A stretch of DNA of 64,000 nucleotides from Nocardioides renjunii (GCF_034661175.1 NZ_CP141058.1:1240001-1304000), one strand, 5' to 3'; counted from the stretch's first letter, positions 16,527-25,845 are shown. Notes: generated by a model from the letters alone, not told the origin. Made by a program: numbers and translations.

Positions 16527-17585
16527 TTGGCCGAGAGCACGTCGAGCCAGGCACCCGACCGGGCGCGAGGACCCGTCGCCACCCTGCGCCGCATCGCCTT
16601 CCTCATGGAGCGCCAGCGCGAGGAGACCCGCCGCATCGAGGCGTTCCGCAAGGCGGCGCGCACGATCCTGCCGCTGCCCGAGGAGGACGTACGCCGGCGC
16701 GCCGCGGACGGGACGCTCACCGAGCTCGCGGGCATCGGCCCGAGCACCGCGGCGGTGATCACCGACGCCTGCAACGGTGTCGTGCCGGAGCGCCTGCGGG
16801 CGCTGGAGGAGACGGCGGGCCCGCTCGCCACCGGCGGCGAGGAGCTGCGCGCGCGGTTGCGCGGCGACCTGCACTCGCACTCGGACTGGTCCGACGGCGG
16901 CTCGCCGCTGGAGGAGATGGCGATGACCGCCATGGAGCTCGGCCACGACTACCTCGTGCTCACCGACCACAGCCCGCGCCTGCGGGTCGCCAACGGGCTC
17001 AGCGCGGAGCGGCTCACCCGGCAGCTCGCCGTCGTGGACGCGGTCAACGAGCACCTCGGCGGGGCCTTCACCCTCCTCAAGGGCATCGAGGTCGACATCC
17101 TCGACGACGGGTCGCTCGACCAGACCCCCGAGATGCTCGGGCGGCTCCAGGTGCGCGTCGCGTCGGTGCACTCCAAGCTCAAGATGGAGGCCCCGCAGAT
17201 GACGAGGCGGATGATCGGCGCGGTGCGCAACCCGCACACCAACGTGCTGGGGCACTGCACGGGCCGCCTGGTGACCGGCGGGCGCGGCACCCGTCCGCAG
17301 AGCCAGTTCGACGCGCGCGCCGTCTTCACCGCGTGTGCGGAGGAGGGCGTCGCCGTCGAGATCAACTCCCGCCCGGAGCGCCGCGACCCGCCCACCCGTC
17401 TGCTGGAGCTGGCGCGCGACACCGGCTGCCTGTTCTCGATCGACTCCGACGCCCACGCCCCCGGCCAGCTCGACATGCTCGACCACGGTGCGGCCCGGGC
17501 GACGGAGGCGGGCATCGACCCCGACCGGATCGTCAACACCTGGGAGCGCGACCGGCTGCTCGCCTGGGCCGCCTCCCGGCTCTGA
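16527..17585 (+). CDS. Helix-hairpin-helix + PHP-domain phosphoesterase (PolX C-terminal-like)
   Basis: About 352 residues from a TTG at 16527 preceded by GAGGAG. Upstream GTG codons at 16482 and 16431 are alternatives. The N-terminal helical region (about 15-105) resembles the helix-hairpin-helix part of family X polymerases (LTELAGIGPSTAAVI). A PHP domain follows from about 115: DLHSHSDWSDG (HxH metal ligands), LTDHS, GIEVDI, SVHSK, GHCTGR and SIDSDAHAP. This is the PolX-type PHP exonuclease/phosphoesterase half without polymerase catalytic motifs. A Mn/Zn-dependent nuclease or phosphatase activity is likely; the substrate is unknown. Confidence 0.82.
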   Translation: MAESTSSQAPDRARGPVATLRRIAFLMERQREETRRIEAFRKAARTILPLPEEDVRRRAADGTLTELAGIGPSTAAVITDACNGVVPERLRALEETAGPLATGGEELRARLRGDLHSHSDWSDGGSPLEEMAMTAMELGHDYLVLTDHSPRLRVANGLSAERLTRQLAVVDAVNEHLGGAFTLLKGIEVDILDDGSLDQTPEMLGRLQVRVASVHSKLKMEAPQMTRRMIGAVRNPHTNVLGHCTGRLVTGGRGTRPQSQFDARAVFTACAEEGVAVEINSRPERRDPPTRLLELARDTGCLFSIDSDAHAPGQLDMLDHGAARATEAGIDPDRIVNTWERDRLLAWAASRL

Positions 17586-17630
17586 GCGCGGCTCCGGGAC
17601 GTCGTGGGTGCGGACGGCTAGGTTCGCCCC

Positions 17631-18233
17631 ATGAGCACGACTGCGCCGACGCCGCCGGGGGTCCCGGAGGTGGAGGTACGCCGCTCGCGGCGCCGGCGGC
17701 GGACGGTCTCGGCCTACCGCGACGGTGACCGCATCGTCGTGCTCATCCCCGCCACCATGAGCAAGCGCGACGAGGCGACGTGGGTGGCCGACATGGTCGC
17801 CCGCATCCAGCGCCAGGAGCGCCGCAGGATGCGCTCCGACGACGACCTCGTCGCCCGGGCGGCCACGCTCAACGACCTCTACTTCGGCGGGCTCGCTGTG
17901 CCGGCGTCGGTGCGCTGGGTGAGCAACCAGAACGCCCGCTGGGGCTCCTGCACCCCCGGCGACCGCACGATCCGGCTCAGCCACCGGCTGCAGAAGGTGC
18001 CCGGGTGGGTGGTCGACTACGTGCTGGTGCACGAGCTCGCCCACCTCCTCGAGGCGGGCCACACGCCGGCCTTCTGGGCGTGGGTCGACCGCTACCCGCG
18101 GGCCGAGAAGGCCAAGGGCTACCTCGAGGGCTACTCCGCCGCCGCCCGCCTCGAGCCGCCGCCCGGCGGTGAGGAGTCGGACGGGGGAGTGGTCGAGCAC
18201 GCGGTCGAAGACCTGAGCGACGACGCCGACTAG
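17631..18233 (+). CDS. YgjP-like (DUF45) M48-family metallopeptidase
   Basis: 200 residues, ATG at 17631. Zinc-protease signature HELAHLLEAGH at H134-E135-x-x-H138 with a third ligand in GHTPAFWAWVDR. NARWGSCTP just before it is the typical YgjP/WLM-type motif. No signal peptide or membrane segment, so it is cytosolic. Its proteolytic target is not known. The acidic C-terminal tail (after 175) looks unstructured. It is convergent with the Nudix gene. Confidence 0.88.
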   Translation: MSTTAPTPPGVPEVEVRRSRRRRRTVSAYRDGDRIVVLIPATMSKRDEATWVADMVARIQRQERRRMRSDDDLVARAATLNDLYFGGLAVPASVRWVSNQNARWGSCTPGDRTIRLSHRLQKVPGWVVDYVLVHELAHLLEAGHTPAFWAWVDRYPRAEKAKGYLEGYSAAARLEPPPGGEESDGGVVEHAVEDLSDDAD

Positions 18234-18254
18234 GCGGACGGGCCGGGCGGACGG

Positions 18255-18278
18255 GGACCGGCTAGGACAGGCCGGTCC
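18255..18278. terminator. Possible bidirectional hairpin between convergent genes
   Basis: GGACCGGC (18255-18262) pairs with GCCGGTCC (18271-18278), between the metallopeptidase stop and the Nudix gene stop, which it slightly overlaps. The 8-bp GC stem could serve both convergent transcripts. No T-run. Confidence 0.4.
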
Positions 18279-18846
18279 GACGTCCGGCGTCCGACCGGCC
18301 GCGCACGCGGGCCACCGCGACGTCGACGAGGGCGTACATGTCGTCGAAGGTCGCCGGCAGGTCGTCGACGGGCCACCAACGGACGTCGAGCGACTCCTCG
18401 CTGGTGGCGTGGGTGCCGCCGGGGTCGGCGACGGCCAGGAAGCGCACGTCGAGGTGGTGGACGGTGCCCCGGGCGGAGCAGAACTCCACGGCGTGGGCGT
18501 CGAGGCACAGCGGCTCGGGGTCGAAGGTGAACGACGCCAGGCCCGACTCCTCGACCAGCTCGCGGCGGGCGCCGTCGGCGAGCGAGCCGTCGCCGGGTTC
18601 GAGGTGGCCGCCGAAGGCCAGCCACGCGTCGGCCTTGCGGTGGTGGTTGAGCAGCACGGCGTCGCCGTCCGGTGACACCACGATCGCCCCGGCGGTGAGG
18701 TGGTCGGGGAAGCACGCCTTGGCGAGCCCGTCCGGGTGCGCGGCGAGTTGGGCGAGGAAGCGGTCGCGCAGGGCTGACTGGTCGGCCGACGGCGGTGCCC
18801 AACCGGTCAGCGCGGCCACCGCGCTCGCGTGGAGTCCGGTGCTCAC
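18262..18846 (-). CDS. Nudix hydrolase
   Basis: 194 residues from a GTG at 18846 that overlaps the stop of the DUF2342 gene (GTGA), so the two are translationally coupled. The Nudix box is present in the GD-variant form (GHLEPGDGSLADGARRELVEESGL), with one extra residue in the loop but an intact REL-x-EE-x-G core for metal binding. The substrate (nucleoside diphosphate linked to X) cannot be deduced. Pairing of a Nudix hydrolase with a DUF2342 protein supports a housekeeping function. Confidence 0.85.
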   Translation of the reverse strand: MSTGLHASAVAALTGWAPPSADQSALRDRFLAQLAAHPDGLAKACFPDHLTAGAIVVSPDGDAVLLNHHRKADAWLAFGGHLEPGDGSLADGARRELVEESGLASFTFDPEPLCLDAHAVEFCSARGTVHHLDVRFLAVADPGGTHATSEESLDVRWWPVDDLPATFDDMYALVDVAVARVRGRSDAGRRTGLS

Positions 18847-20174
18847 TCGGACCGGGGGTCGTCGCCGCCGCCGTCGAGGAGGTCGCGCAGCCCGGCGTCG
18901 AACTCCTCGTCGGAGAGCTCGCCCGGCGAGACGGAGTCCTCGCGGAAGCCGAGCGGGTCGTCGAGGTCCTCGGCGGTGGGCAGGAGGTGCGGCGACATCC
19001 ACACGCCGTCGCGGGCCTCGGCACCCTGGCGCGTGCGGAGCGAGCCCCACAGCGTCGAGGCGTCGCGCAGCCGGCGTGGCCGCAGCTCGAGGCCGACGAG
19101 GGTGGCGAACGTCTGCTCGGCCGGCCCGCCCGCGGCGCGGCGGCGGCGTACGGTCTCCTGCAGCTTGGCGGCGGCGGGCATCCGCTCGGCGGTGGCCTGG
19201 CTGACCACCTCGTCGACCCAGCCCTCGACGAGCGCGAGGGTGACCTCGAGCTTCTCCAGCGCCGCCTTCTGCGCGGCGGACGGCTCGGGGTCGAACAGCC
19301 CGCCGGCGAGCGCCTCCTGCATCGCCTCGGGGTTGGCCATGTCCATCCCGCGGAGCTTCTCCTCCATGCCGGAGGTGTCGAAGTCCATGCCGGCGCCGTA
19401 CTCGGCGACCGCGCCGATGAGGTGGTCGCGCAGCCACGGCACGCCTGCGAAGAGGCGCTGGTGCGCGGCCTCGCGCAGGGCGAGGTAGAGCAGCACGTCG
19501 TCGGTGGTGACGTCGGGCAGCTCGGCGGCGAACGCCGCCACGTTGGTGGGCAGCAGCGCCGCCTTGCCGATCGGTCCGAGGGGCAGGCCGATGTCGGAGG
19601 CGCTGAGGACGTCGCCGGCCAGCGCGCCGAGCCCGCTGCCGACCTGGGAGGCGACCATCGCCCCACTGGCCTTGCCGAGCATCGCCATGAGCGGGCCGGC
19701 GAGCTGCTTCATCTCCTCGGGCATCGCCTGCCCGAGGGCGGACGTGGCGGAGCCGGCGATCGGCTCGACGAGCACCTTCCAGACGTCGATGGTCTCCACG
19801 ATCCACTCCGCGCGCGACCACGCCGCGGTGGTCGTGACGCCGGAGGGGAACTCGGTGGTCGTGTCGAGCCAGTGGTCGGCCAGTCGCACGGCGTCGGCGA
19901 CGGCGCCCGACTGGGCGGCGGTGACCGTCGGGTCGGGCTCCTGCGCGGCGGTGCGGCGCGCCAGGTCGGTGACCGTCTGCCAGTTGACGGGGCCCTCGTG
20001 CGGGGCGAAGAGCGACTGCATCTGCGCCATCAGGGCGTTGAGGTCGGGCATGCCGCCCCCGGCCCCGAAGCCGCCCATCTGCGAGAAGATCTGCTCGAAG
20101 GGCGTGCCCTTGAAGGGGTTGTCGTCGTCGGGGCCCTGCCCAGCCGGTCCGGAGCCTCCGGGGGTGTCACTCAT
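18843..20174 (-). CDS. Zinc-dependent metalloprotease, DUF2342 (Rv3195-like)
   Basis: 443 residues, ATG at 20174. N-terminal Gly/Pro/Asp-rich stretch including FEQIFSQMGGFGAGGGMPD. The central fold has ALREAAHQRLF (E-x-x-H type zinc helix), and SALGQAMPEEMKQLAGPLMAMLG and ASQVGSGLGALAGDVLSASDIGLPLGP segments typical of the DUF2342/coenzyme F420 biosynthesis-associated family. Despite the family name, a link to F420 is not demonstrated by anything in this window. No signal peptide. It matches Rv3195 in the conserved neighbourhood and is coupled to the Nudix gene downstream. Confidence 0.88.
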   Translation of the reverse strand: MSDTPGGSGPAGQGPDDDNPFKGTPFEQIFSQMGGFGAGGGMPDLNALMAQMQSLFAPHEGPVNWQTVTDLARRTAAQEPDPTVTAAQSGAVADAVRLADHWLDTTTEFPSGVTTTAAWSRAEWIVETIDVWKVLVEPIAGSATSALGQAMPEEMKQLAGPLMAMLGKASGAMVASQVGSGLGALAGDVLSASDIGLPLGPIGKAALLPTNVAAFAAELPDVTTDDVLLYLALREAAHQRLFAGVPWLRDHLIGAVAEYGAGMDFDTSGMEEKLRGMDMANPEAMQEALAGGLFDPEPSAAQKAALEKLEVTLALVEGWVDEVVSQATAERMPAAAKLQETVRRRRAAGGPAEQTFATLVGLELRPRRLRDASTLWGSLRTRQGAEARDGVWMSPHLLPTAEDLDDPLGFREDSVSPGELSDEEFDAGLRDLLDGGGDDPRSE

Positions 20175-20234
20175 GGCGTCAACGGTACTCACCGCGCCCA
20201 GCCCCGGCATCCCCGCGCGCCTAGACTCTGAGCC

Positions 20235-20672
20235 GTGACCGACCCCGTCCCCGACCCCGTGCGACTCGTCGACATCCGCGACACCCCGCTCGACGTCACC
20301 GAGGTGCTCGACGCGCTCGGCGACGACGGCGCCGGTGGGCTCACGCTCTTCGTCGGGCAGGTCCGCGACCACGACGGGGGCAAGGGGGTCACCGCCCTCG
20401 ACTACTCCGCCCACCCCACGGCGCTCGAGCGCCTGCGCGAGGTGTGCCGGCGGGTGGCGGCCGAGCACGACGTTCGCGGCGTCGCCGCCGTGCACCGCGT
20501 CGGCGAGCTGCGCATCGGCGACCTCGCCGTCGTGGTCGCCACCACGGCCGCCCACCGCGGCGACGCCTTCGCTGCGTCGCGCGCGCTGATCGACACCCTC
20601 AAGGCCGAGGTGCCGATCTGGAAGCACCAGGTCTTCGACGACCGGACCGAGGAGTGGGTCGGCACGCCGTAG
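20235..20672 (+). CDS. moaE: Molybdopterin synthase catalytic subunit MoaE
   Basis: 145 residues, GTG at 20235. The MoaE hallmark KAEVPIWKHQ (K123 and K130, the catalytic lysines) is near the C-terminus, with LDYSAHPTALERL and VHRVGELRIGDLAVVV before it. MoaE, with the thiocarboxylated MoaD, converts precursor Z (cPMP) to molybdopterin in molybdenum cofactor synthesis. No moaD or other moa gene is adjacent. The gene is divergent from the DUF2342 gene with 60 bp between the starts. Confidence 0.95.
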   Translation: MTDPVPDPVRLVDIRDTPLDVTEVLDALGDDGAGGLTLFVGQVRDHDGGKGVTALDYSAHPTALERLREVCRRVAAEHDVRGVAAVHRVGELRIGDLAVVVATTAAHRGDAFAASRALIDTLKAEVPIWKHQVFDDRTEEWVGTP

Positions 20673-20715
20673 GACCTGACGCGACCGGCGGTCGCGGAGG
20701 CCTAGGCTCCGGTGC

Positions 20716-20988
20716 GTGGAGATCCTGCTCTGGCTCGTGCCCTCCGTCGTCGTGACGGCGGTGGCCATGCTGTGGGTGTCGTGGGTCAGCCGGGACGGGC
20801 GCGGCGAGGTCGACCGCGACGTCGCCGCCCAGCGGCTCGGCAGGGCCATCGCCAAGGACCTGCCGGCGGGCACCCGCCGTACGCCGCCGCAGGCGCGCGA
20901 CCGCAGCACCGGCATCGCCGTGCGGCCCAGCCACGGGGCGGGCCCGGGGGAGGGCTCCCACGGCGGCGCCACCCGTCGCGCGTCGTAG
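20716..20988 (+). CDS. Small single-pass membrane protein (hypothetical)
   Basis: 90 residues, GTG at 20716. Residues 3-24 form one hydrophobic helix (ILLWLVPSVVVTAVAMLWVSWV). The rest is a basic, Gly/Pro/Arg-rich and probably disordered cytoplasmic tail. It lies 43 bp after moaE and 27 bp before the YlbL-type gene, in the same direction. No family recognised. Confidence 0.6.
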   Translation: MEILLWLVPSVVVTAVAMLWVSWVSRDGRGEVDRDVAAQRLGRAIAKDLPAGTRRTPPQARDRSTGIAVRPSHGAGPGEGSHGGATRRAS

Positions 20989-21015
20989 TTGCGCCGGTTT
21001 GAGAGAGTTGCGCCC

Positions 21016-22071
21016 ATGAGTCAGCGGACCAGGGCGGGCCTGCTCGCACTGTGCCTCCTGGCCGTGCTGTGGGGCACTGCAGCCTTCGTGCCGCTGCCCT
21101 ACGTCACCTACTACCCCGGACCGACCGTCGACATCCTCGGCACGGGCGACGACGGTGAGGAGACGGTGCAGGTCACCGGCCACGAGGCCTTCTACGACGA
21201 GGGCGAGCTGCGGATGACGACCGTCTACGTCAGCTCGCCGCAGGAGGACGTGACCCTGCCCGACCTGCTGAAGGCCTACTTCGACCCCGACGCCGCGGTC
21301 TGGCCGCGGTCCTCCATCTACGCCCCGGACGAGACCGACGAGTCCAGCGACCGCCAGTCCGACCTGGCCATGATGTCGTCGCAGGACACCGCCATCGCGG
21401 CGGCGCTCACCGAGCTGGGCGAGGACCTCGACCCGGTCGTCGAGGTCCTCGACGTCACGCCGGGGCTGCCCGCGGACGGCAGGCTCGAGGTGCGCGACGT
21501 GCTGCTCGAGGTGGGCGACACCACGATCACCGAGGCCCAGGACGTCGTCGACGCGGTCGAGGGCGCCGAGGTGGGCGAGCCCATCCCGTTCGTCGTACGC
21601 CGCGACGGCGAGCGCGTGCGCGTCGAGATCACGCCGGAGGAGGTCGACGGCAGCCCGCGCGTCGGCATCACGCCCGCCGAGGGCTTCGACTTCCCGTTCC
21701 AGGTCAGCGTCGCCATCTCCGACAACATCGGTGGCCCGAGCGCCGGACTGATGATGTCGCTGGCCATCTACGACACCCTCACCCCCGGGTCCATGACCGA
21801 CGGCGCCGACATCGCCGGCACGGGCACCATCACCCCCGCCGGCGAGGTGGGACCGATCGGCGGCATCCAGCAGAAGATCGCCGCCGCCCGCGACGCCGGC
21901 GCGCAGCTCTTCTTCGTGCCGGCCGACAACTGCGACGGCATCGGGGGAGTCGACCCCGGCGACATGCGGCTCGCCAGGGCCACGACCATGAGCAGCGCCG
22001 TGACGACCCTCGCCGACTGGGTCGACGATCCCGACGCCTCCCTTCCCAGCTGCGAGGACACCGCTTCATGA
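21016..22071 (+). CDS. YlbL-type membrane-anchored PDZ + Lon-like serine protease (Rv3194c-like)
   Basis: 351 residues, ATG at 21016. One N-terminal membrane anchor (about 6-28), then an extracytoplasmic region with a PDZ domain (about 150-215; PGLPADGRLEVRDVLLEVGD) and a Lon-type proteolytic domain. The Ser-Lys dyad is S242 (GGPSAGLMM) and K287 (GGIQQKIAAA). Such proteins act on secreted or membrane targets. The following gene starts inside the stop (ATGA). The order YlbL - PPA1309 - UPF0182 resembles the Rv3194c-Rv3193c region. Confidence 0.9.
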   Translation: MSQRTRAGLLALCLLAVLWGTAAFVPLPYVTYYPGPTVDILGTGDDGEETVQVTGHEAFYDEGELRMTTVYVSSPQEDVTLPDLLKAYFDPDAAVWPRSSIYAPDETDESSDRQSDLAMMSSQDTAIAAALTELGEDLDPVVEVLDVTPGLPADGRLEVRDVLLEVGDTTITEAQDVVDAVEGAEVGEPIPFVVRRDGERVRVEITPEEVDGSPRVGITPAEGFDFPFQVSVAISDNIGGPSAGLMMSLAIYDTLTPGSMTDGADIAGTGTITPAGEVGPIGGIQQKIAAARDAGAQLFFVPADNCDGIGGVDPGDMRLARATTMSSAVTTLADWVDDPDASLPSCEDTAS

Positions 22072-22712
22072 CCGAGACCCCGGACACCCCGGAGACGCCC
22101 GACCTGCCCGACGTCCCCCCGCCCGGTGCCCTCCCCGAGGACCCGGCGCTCGCCGCGGCCGTGCTGGAGATCGAGGCGCACGTCGCCCAGGACGGGTGGG
22201 ACCAGCCCGCCCGGCTCTACGCGCTGGTCGACACCGCCGAGCTGATCGCGCAGGAGCCCGCCCTCGCCGCGGTCATGTCGATCGACGGACCCGGTGACGA
22301 GGGGTCCTTCACCCCGATCGAGCAGGAGGGGCTGCCGCCCGGGCAGGCCCTCGAGGACGCGCTGCCCTCGATCGCGTGGCCCGAGAGCGTGGCCGGCTGT
22401 GCGGCCGTCATCGAGCGGCTGGTCCTGCCTCCCGAGGTCGACGACGAGATCCCCGACGACCCGACCGCCGCCGAGCTGTTCGCCCGGGAGCACCCGCACC
22501 GCCAGGAGGTCCGCATGGTCGCCGGCGTGACCCGGGCCGGCGCGTCGTACTGTGCCCTCCGGTTGCGCGCCCACGACGACGAGCAGTCGGTCGTCAACGG
22601 CACCGAGCTGGTGCCCGGCCTCCTCGACCTCCTCCACGCCACGCTGCACGACACCGACCCCGACGCCCAGTCGGACACACCCCACGAGACCTCTGAGCAG
22701 GGGCCCGCATGA
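22068..22712 (+). CDS. PPA1309-family conserved actinobacterial protein
   Basis: 214 residues, ATG at 22068 overlapping the previous stop by 4 bp and overlapped by the next start in the same way, so it is the middle gene of a tightly coupled three-gene unit. The sequence has an acidic Pro/Glu/Asp-rich N-terminus, then a globular domain (EIEAHVAQDGWDQPARLYALVDTAEL; LPSIAWPESVAGCAAVIERLVLP; RQEVRMVAGVTRAGASYCALRL) matching the PPA1309 family as I recall it. The function is unknown. No membrane segment; probably cytosolic. Confidence 0.82.
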   Translation: MTETPDTPETPDLPDVPPPGALPEDPALAAAVLEIEAHVAQDGWDQPARLYALVDTAELIAQEPALAAVMSIDGPGDEGSFTPIEQEGLPPGQALEDALPSIAWPESVAGCAAVIERLVLPPEVDDEIPDDPTAAELFAREHPHRQEVRMVAGVTRAGASYCALRLRAHDDEQSVVNGTELVPGLLDLLHATLHDTDPDAQSDTPHETSEQGPA

Positions 22713-25700
22713 GCAATCCGTTCGACCGACCCAGCGGACCGAACGGTCCCGACGGCCCCCAGCGGCCCGGCGGACCGGGAGGACCGGGAGGACCGGGCGC
22801 CCAGCGCCCGGCGGCCACGTCGCGCCGTCCCGGTGCGCTCGTCATCACCGCGATCATCCTGGTCCTCGGGTTCATGCTCCTGAGCGGCTTCGCCTCGTTC
22901 TGGACCGAGCGGCTGTGGTTCGGCTCCGTCGGCTACAGCGGTGTCTTCACGACGCTGCTGCTCACTCGCATCGGGCTCTTCCTCGTCTTCGCGGGGCTGA
23001 TGGCGGCGACCGTGGCGCTGTCCATGGCGATGGCCTACCGGTTCCGCCCGGTGCTGTGGCCCGGCATGCCCGGGATGCCCGACGACGGGATGGACCGCTA
23101 CCGCCAGGTGCTGGCCCCCCGCATGGGCTGGGTGATCGCGGGCGCCTCGATCGTGATGGGCCTGTTCGCCGGCGCCTCGGCGACCGGGCAGTGGCGCAGC
23201 TACTCCCTGTGGCGCCACAGCGAGTCCTTCGGCACCACCGACCCCTACTTCGAGAAGGACGTGGGCTTCTACGTCTTCGAGCTGCCGTTCTGGCACTACC
23301 TCGTCGACTACGTCATGGCGCTGGCCGTCGTGGGCCTGCTCGCGTCGGTGGTGATGAACTACCTCTTCGGCGGCATCCGGCTCTCGGCGCGGCCCGGCGA
23401 GCGGCTCACGAGCGCGGCCCAGATCCAGGTGTCGGCGCTGCTGGCGCTGTTCGTGCTCGCCAAGGCCGTCGACTACTGGCTCGACCGCTACGACCTGGTC
23501 ACCAACTCGGGGTCCATCTTCACCGGCATGGGCTACACCGACGACAAGGCGGTGCTCCCGGCGAAGGAGATCCTCGCCGGCATCGCGATCGTCTGCGCCC
23601 TGCTCTTCCTGGCCAACATCTGGCGCCGCACGTGGCTGCTCCCGTCCGTGGGCGTCGCGCTCTTCGCGCTCTCGGCGATCATCCTGGGCCTCATCGTCCC
23701 GACGCTCGTCCAGGCGATCCGGGTCAACCCCAACGTGCCGGACCGTGAGGGCCCCTACATCGCGGCCAACATCGAGGCCACGCGCGCGGCCTACCAGCTC
23801 GACCAGATCGAGACCCGGCCCGTGGGCGGCGGCGCGCAGGTCGACGGCCGGCTCGAGGCCCTCGACGGCGTCACCGACGGCGTACCGCTGGTCGACCCCC
23901 AGATCGTCAGCGAGATCTTCGAGCAGCAGCAGCAGGTGCGGGCCTACTACTCCGTGCCCAACGTGCTCGACGTCGACCGCTACGAGATCGACGGCCAGGA
24001 CCGCGCCGTCGTCCTCGGCGTGCGCGAGCTCGACCAGAGCGGACTGGCCGAGGGCGACCAGAACTGGTCGAACCTCCACACCGCCTACACGCACGGCAAC
24101 GGCGTCATCGCGGCGTTCGCCAACCAGCGTCCCGAGGACGACTCGACCCAGCAGACCGGCATCCAGTGGGCCGAGGGCGCCGAGGCCGACGAGGACACGC
24201 TGACCCGGCTCGCCGGGCCCGACGGCTACGAGACGCGGGTCTACTTCGGTGAGCAGAGCCCGACCTACAGCATCGTGGGCCTCGACCCCAGCGGGAACCC
24301 GGTCGAGTTCGACCTGCCGCAGGGCGACCGCAGCGAGGAGGACGTCGCGACGACGTACGACGGCAAGGCGGGCGTGCCGATCGGCAACCTCGTCAACCAG
24401 CTGCTCTACGCCGTGCGCTTCAGCGAGCCCAACCTGCTGCTGTCGAGCCGCGTCCACGACAACTCCAAGATCCTCTACGACCGCGAGCCGCGGCAGATGG
24501 TCGAGAAGGTGGCGCCGTGGCTCACCGTGGACTCCGACCCCTACCCCGCAGTGGTGGACGGCCGGATCCAGTGGATCCTCGACGGCTACACCGTCACCGA
24601 CAAGTACCCCCTCTCGCAGCGCGAGTCGCTGGAGGAGATGACCGACGACTCCCTGCAGGAGAACACCGGCTTCCAGACGCTGCCGACCGACGAGATCAAC
24701 TACCTGCGCAACTCGGTGAAGGCGACCGTCGACGCCTACGACGGCACGGTGTCGCTCTACGCCTGGGACGAGGAGGACCCGATCCTCAAGGCGTGGCAGA
24801 AGGTGTTCCCCGACGTCGTCCAGCCCAAGGACGCCATCCCGGACGCGCTGACCGAGCACCTGCGCTACCCCGAGGACCTCTTCAAGGCGCAGCGCTACCA
24901 GTTCCAGCGCTACCACGAGACCTCCGCGTCCGCGTGGTTCGAGGGCTCGAGCCGCTGGGAGGTGCCCAGCGACCCGCAGCTCACCAGCCGCCTGCAGCCG
25001 CCGTACCGCCTCTTCACCGACACCGGCGAGGGCGAGACCTGGTCGCTGACGTCGGTCTACGTGCCGCGCGACAAGGAGAACAACCTCGCGGCCTACATGG
25101 CGGTCAACAGCGACGCGACGAGCGAGGACTACGGCAAGGTCTCGGTGCTCGAGCTGCCCAACGAGCCGACCGGCGGGCCGCTGCAGATCGCGAACACGTT
25201 CTCGACCAACGAGGACGTCAGCCAGGCGCTCCTGCCCTACACCACGGGTGATGCCGACCGGGTGCCCGGCAACCTGCTGACGCTGCCGGTCAACGATTCG
25301 TTCATCTACGTGCAGCCGGTCTACACCCGTCGCGACGGTGAGTCGAACTTCCCGATCCTGCGGTTCGTGCTCGTCTCCTACGAGGGCCGGGTGGGCATCG
25401 GCACGACGCTCACCGGCGCCATCGAGGACGCCCTGCTGGCGGAGGCCACCTCCGGGGACGAGACCGAGGAGCCCACGGAGGAGCCGACCGGCGAGCCCAC
25501 GGAGTCGCCGGGTGCGTCGCCGACCGAGGAGCCGTCCGAGGAGCCCACGACGCCGTCGGGCAGCACGCAGCAGCAGATCCGCGAGCTGCTGCGCCAGGCC
25601 GAGGCGAAGTTCTCCCAGGCCGACGCGGCCCAGCAGGCGGGCGACACCGTGCGGTGGGCGCGCCTGATGGAGGAGGGCCGCGAGCTGATCGAGGAGGCCG

Positions 25701-25717
25701 TCCGGCTGGCCGGCTGA
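22709..25717 (+). CDS. UPF0182 large membrane protein (Rv3193c-like)
   Basis: 1002 residues, ATG at 22709 in ATGA overlap. Gly/Pro-rich N-terminus (about 1-45), then roughly seven transmembrane helices up to about residue 340 (for example ALVITAIILVLGFMLLSGFA), and a large extracytoplasmic domain. The tail is Glu/Pro/Thr-rich (about 905-955, repeats of EEPTEEPTGEPTE type) before a final amphipathic helix. Length and layout fit UPF0182/Rv3193c. Function unknown. It closes the coupled operon that begins with the YlbL-type protease. Confidence 0.92.
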   Translation: MSNPFDRPSGPNGPDGPQRPGGPGGPGGPGAQRPAATSRRPGALVITAIILVLGFMLLSGFASFWTERLWFGSVGYSGVFTTLLLTRIGLFLVFAGLMAATVALSMAMAYRFRPVLWPGMPGMPDDGMDRYRQVLAPRMGWVIAGASIVMGLFAGASATGQWRSYSLWRHSESFGTTDPYFEKDVGFYVFELPFWHYLVDYVMALAVVGLLASVVMNYLFGGIRLSARPGERLTSAAQIQVSALLALFVLAKAVDYWLDRYDLVTNSGSIFTGMGYTDDKAVLPAKEILAGIAIVCALLFLANIWRRTWLLPSVGVALFALSAIILGLIVPTLVQAIRVNPNVPDREGPYIAANIEATRAAYQLDQIETRPVGGGAQVDGRLEALDGVTDGVPLVDPQIVSEIFEQQQQVRAYYSVPNVLDVDRYEIDGQDRAVVLGVRELDQSGLAEGDQNWSNLHTAYTHGNGVIAAFANQRPEDDSTQQTGIQWAEGAEADEDTLTRLAGPDGYETRVYFGEQSPTYSIVGLDPSGNPVEFDLPQGDRSEEDVATTYDGKAGVPIGNLVNQLLYAVRFSEPNLLLSSRVHDNSKILYDREPRQMVEKVAPWLTVDSDPYPAVVDGRIQWILDGYTVTDKYPLSQRESLEEMTDDSLQENTGFQTLPTDEINYLRNSVKATVDAYDGTVSLYAWDEEDPILKAWQKVFPDVVQPKDAIPDALTEHLRYPEDLFKAQRYQFQRYHETSASAWFEGSSRWEVPSDPQLTSRLQPPYRLFTDTGEGETWSLTSVYVPRDKENNLAAYMAVNSDATSEDYGKVSVLELPNEPTGGPLQIANTFSTNEDVSQALLPYTTGDADRVPGNLLTLPVNDSFIYVQPVYTRRDGESNFPILRFVLVSYEGRVGIGTTLTGAIEDALLAEATSGDETEEPTEEPTGEPTESPGASPTEEPSEEPTTPSGSTQQQIRELLRQAEAKFSQADAAQQAGDTVRWARLMEEGRELIEEAVRLAG

Positions 25718-25766
25718 CCCCCGATTTGGGCTCCACCCCCCGCCCCTGTAATGTTCTGTTCACCGA

Positions 25767-25840
25767 CGCGGGGTGGAGCAGCTCGGTAGCTCGCTGGGCT
25801 CATAACCCAGAGGTCGCAGGTTCAAATCCTGCCCCCGCTA
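25767..25840 (+). tRNA. Initiator tRNA-Met (CAT anticodon at 25801-25803)
   Basis: Cloverleaf folds cleanly: acceptor strand CGCGGGG with CCCCGC; D-arm GAGC/GCTC; anticodon stem CTGGG/CCCAG around CTCATAA; T-arm CAGGTTCAAATCCTG. Initiator features are a non-Watson-Crick 1:72 pair (C against T) and three consecutive G:C pairs at the base of the anticodon stem (GGGCTCATAACCC). CCA is not encoded (CAA follows). Boundaries are good to one base. Confidence 0.97.
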
Positions 25841-25845
25841 CAAAG

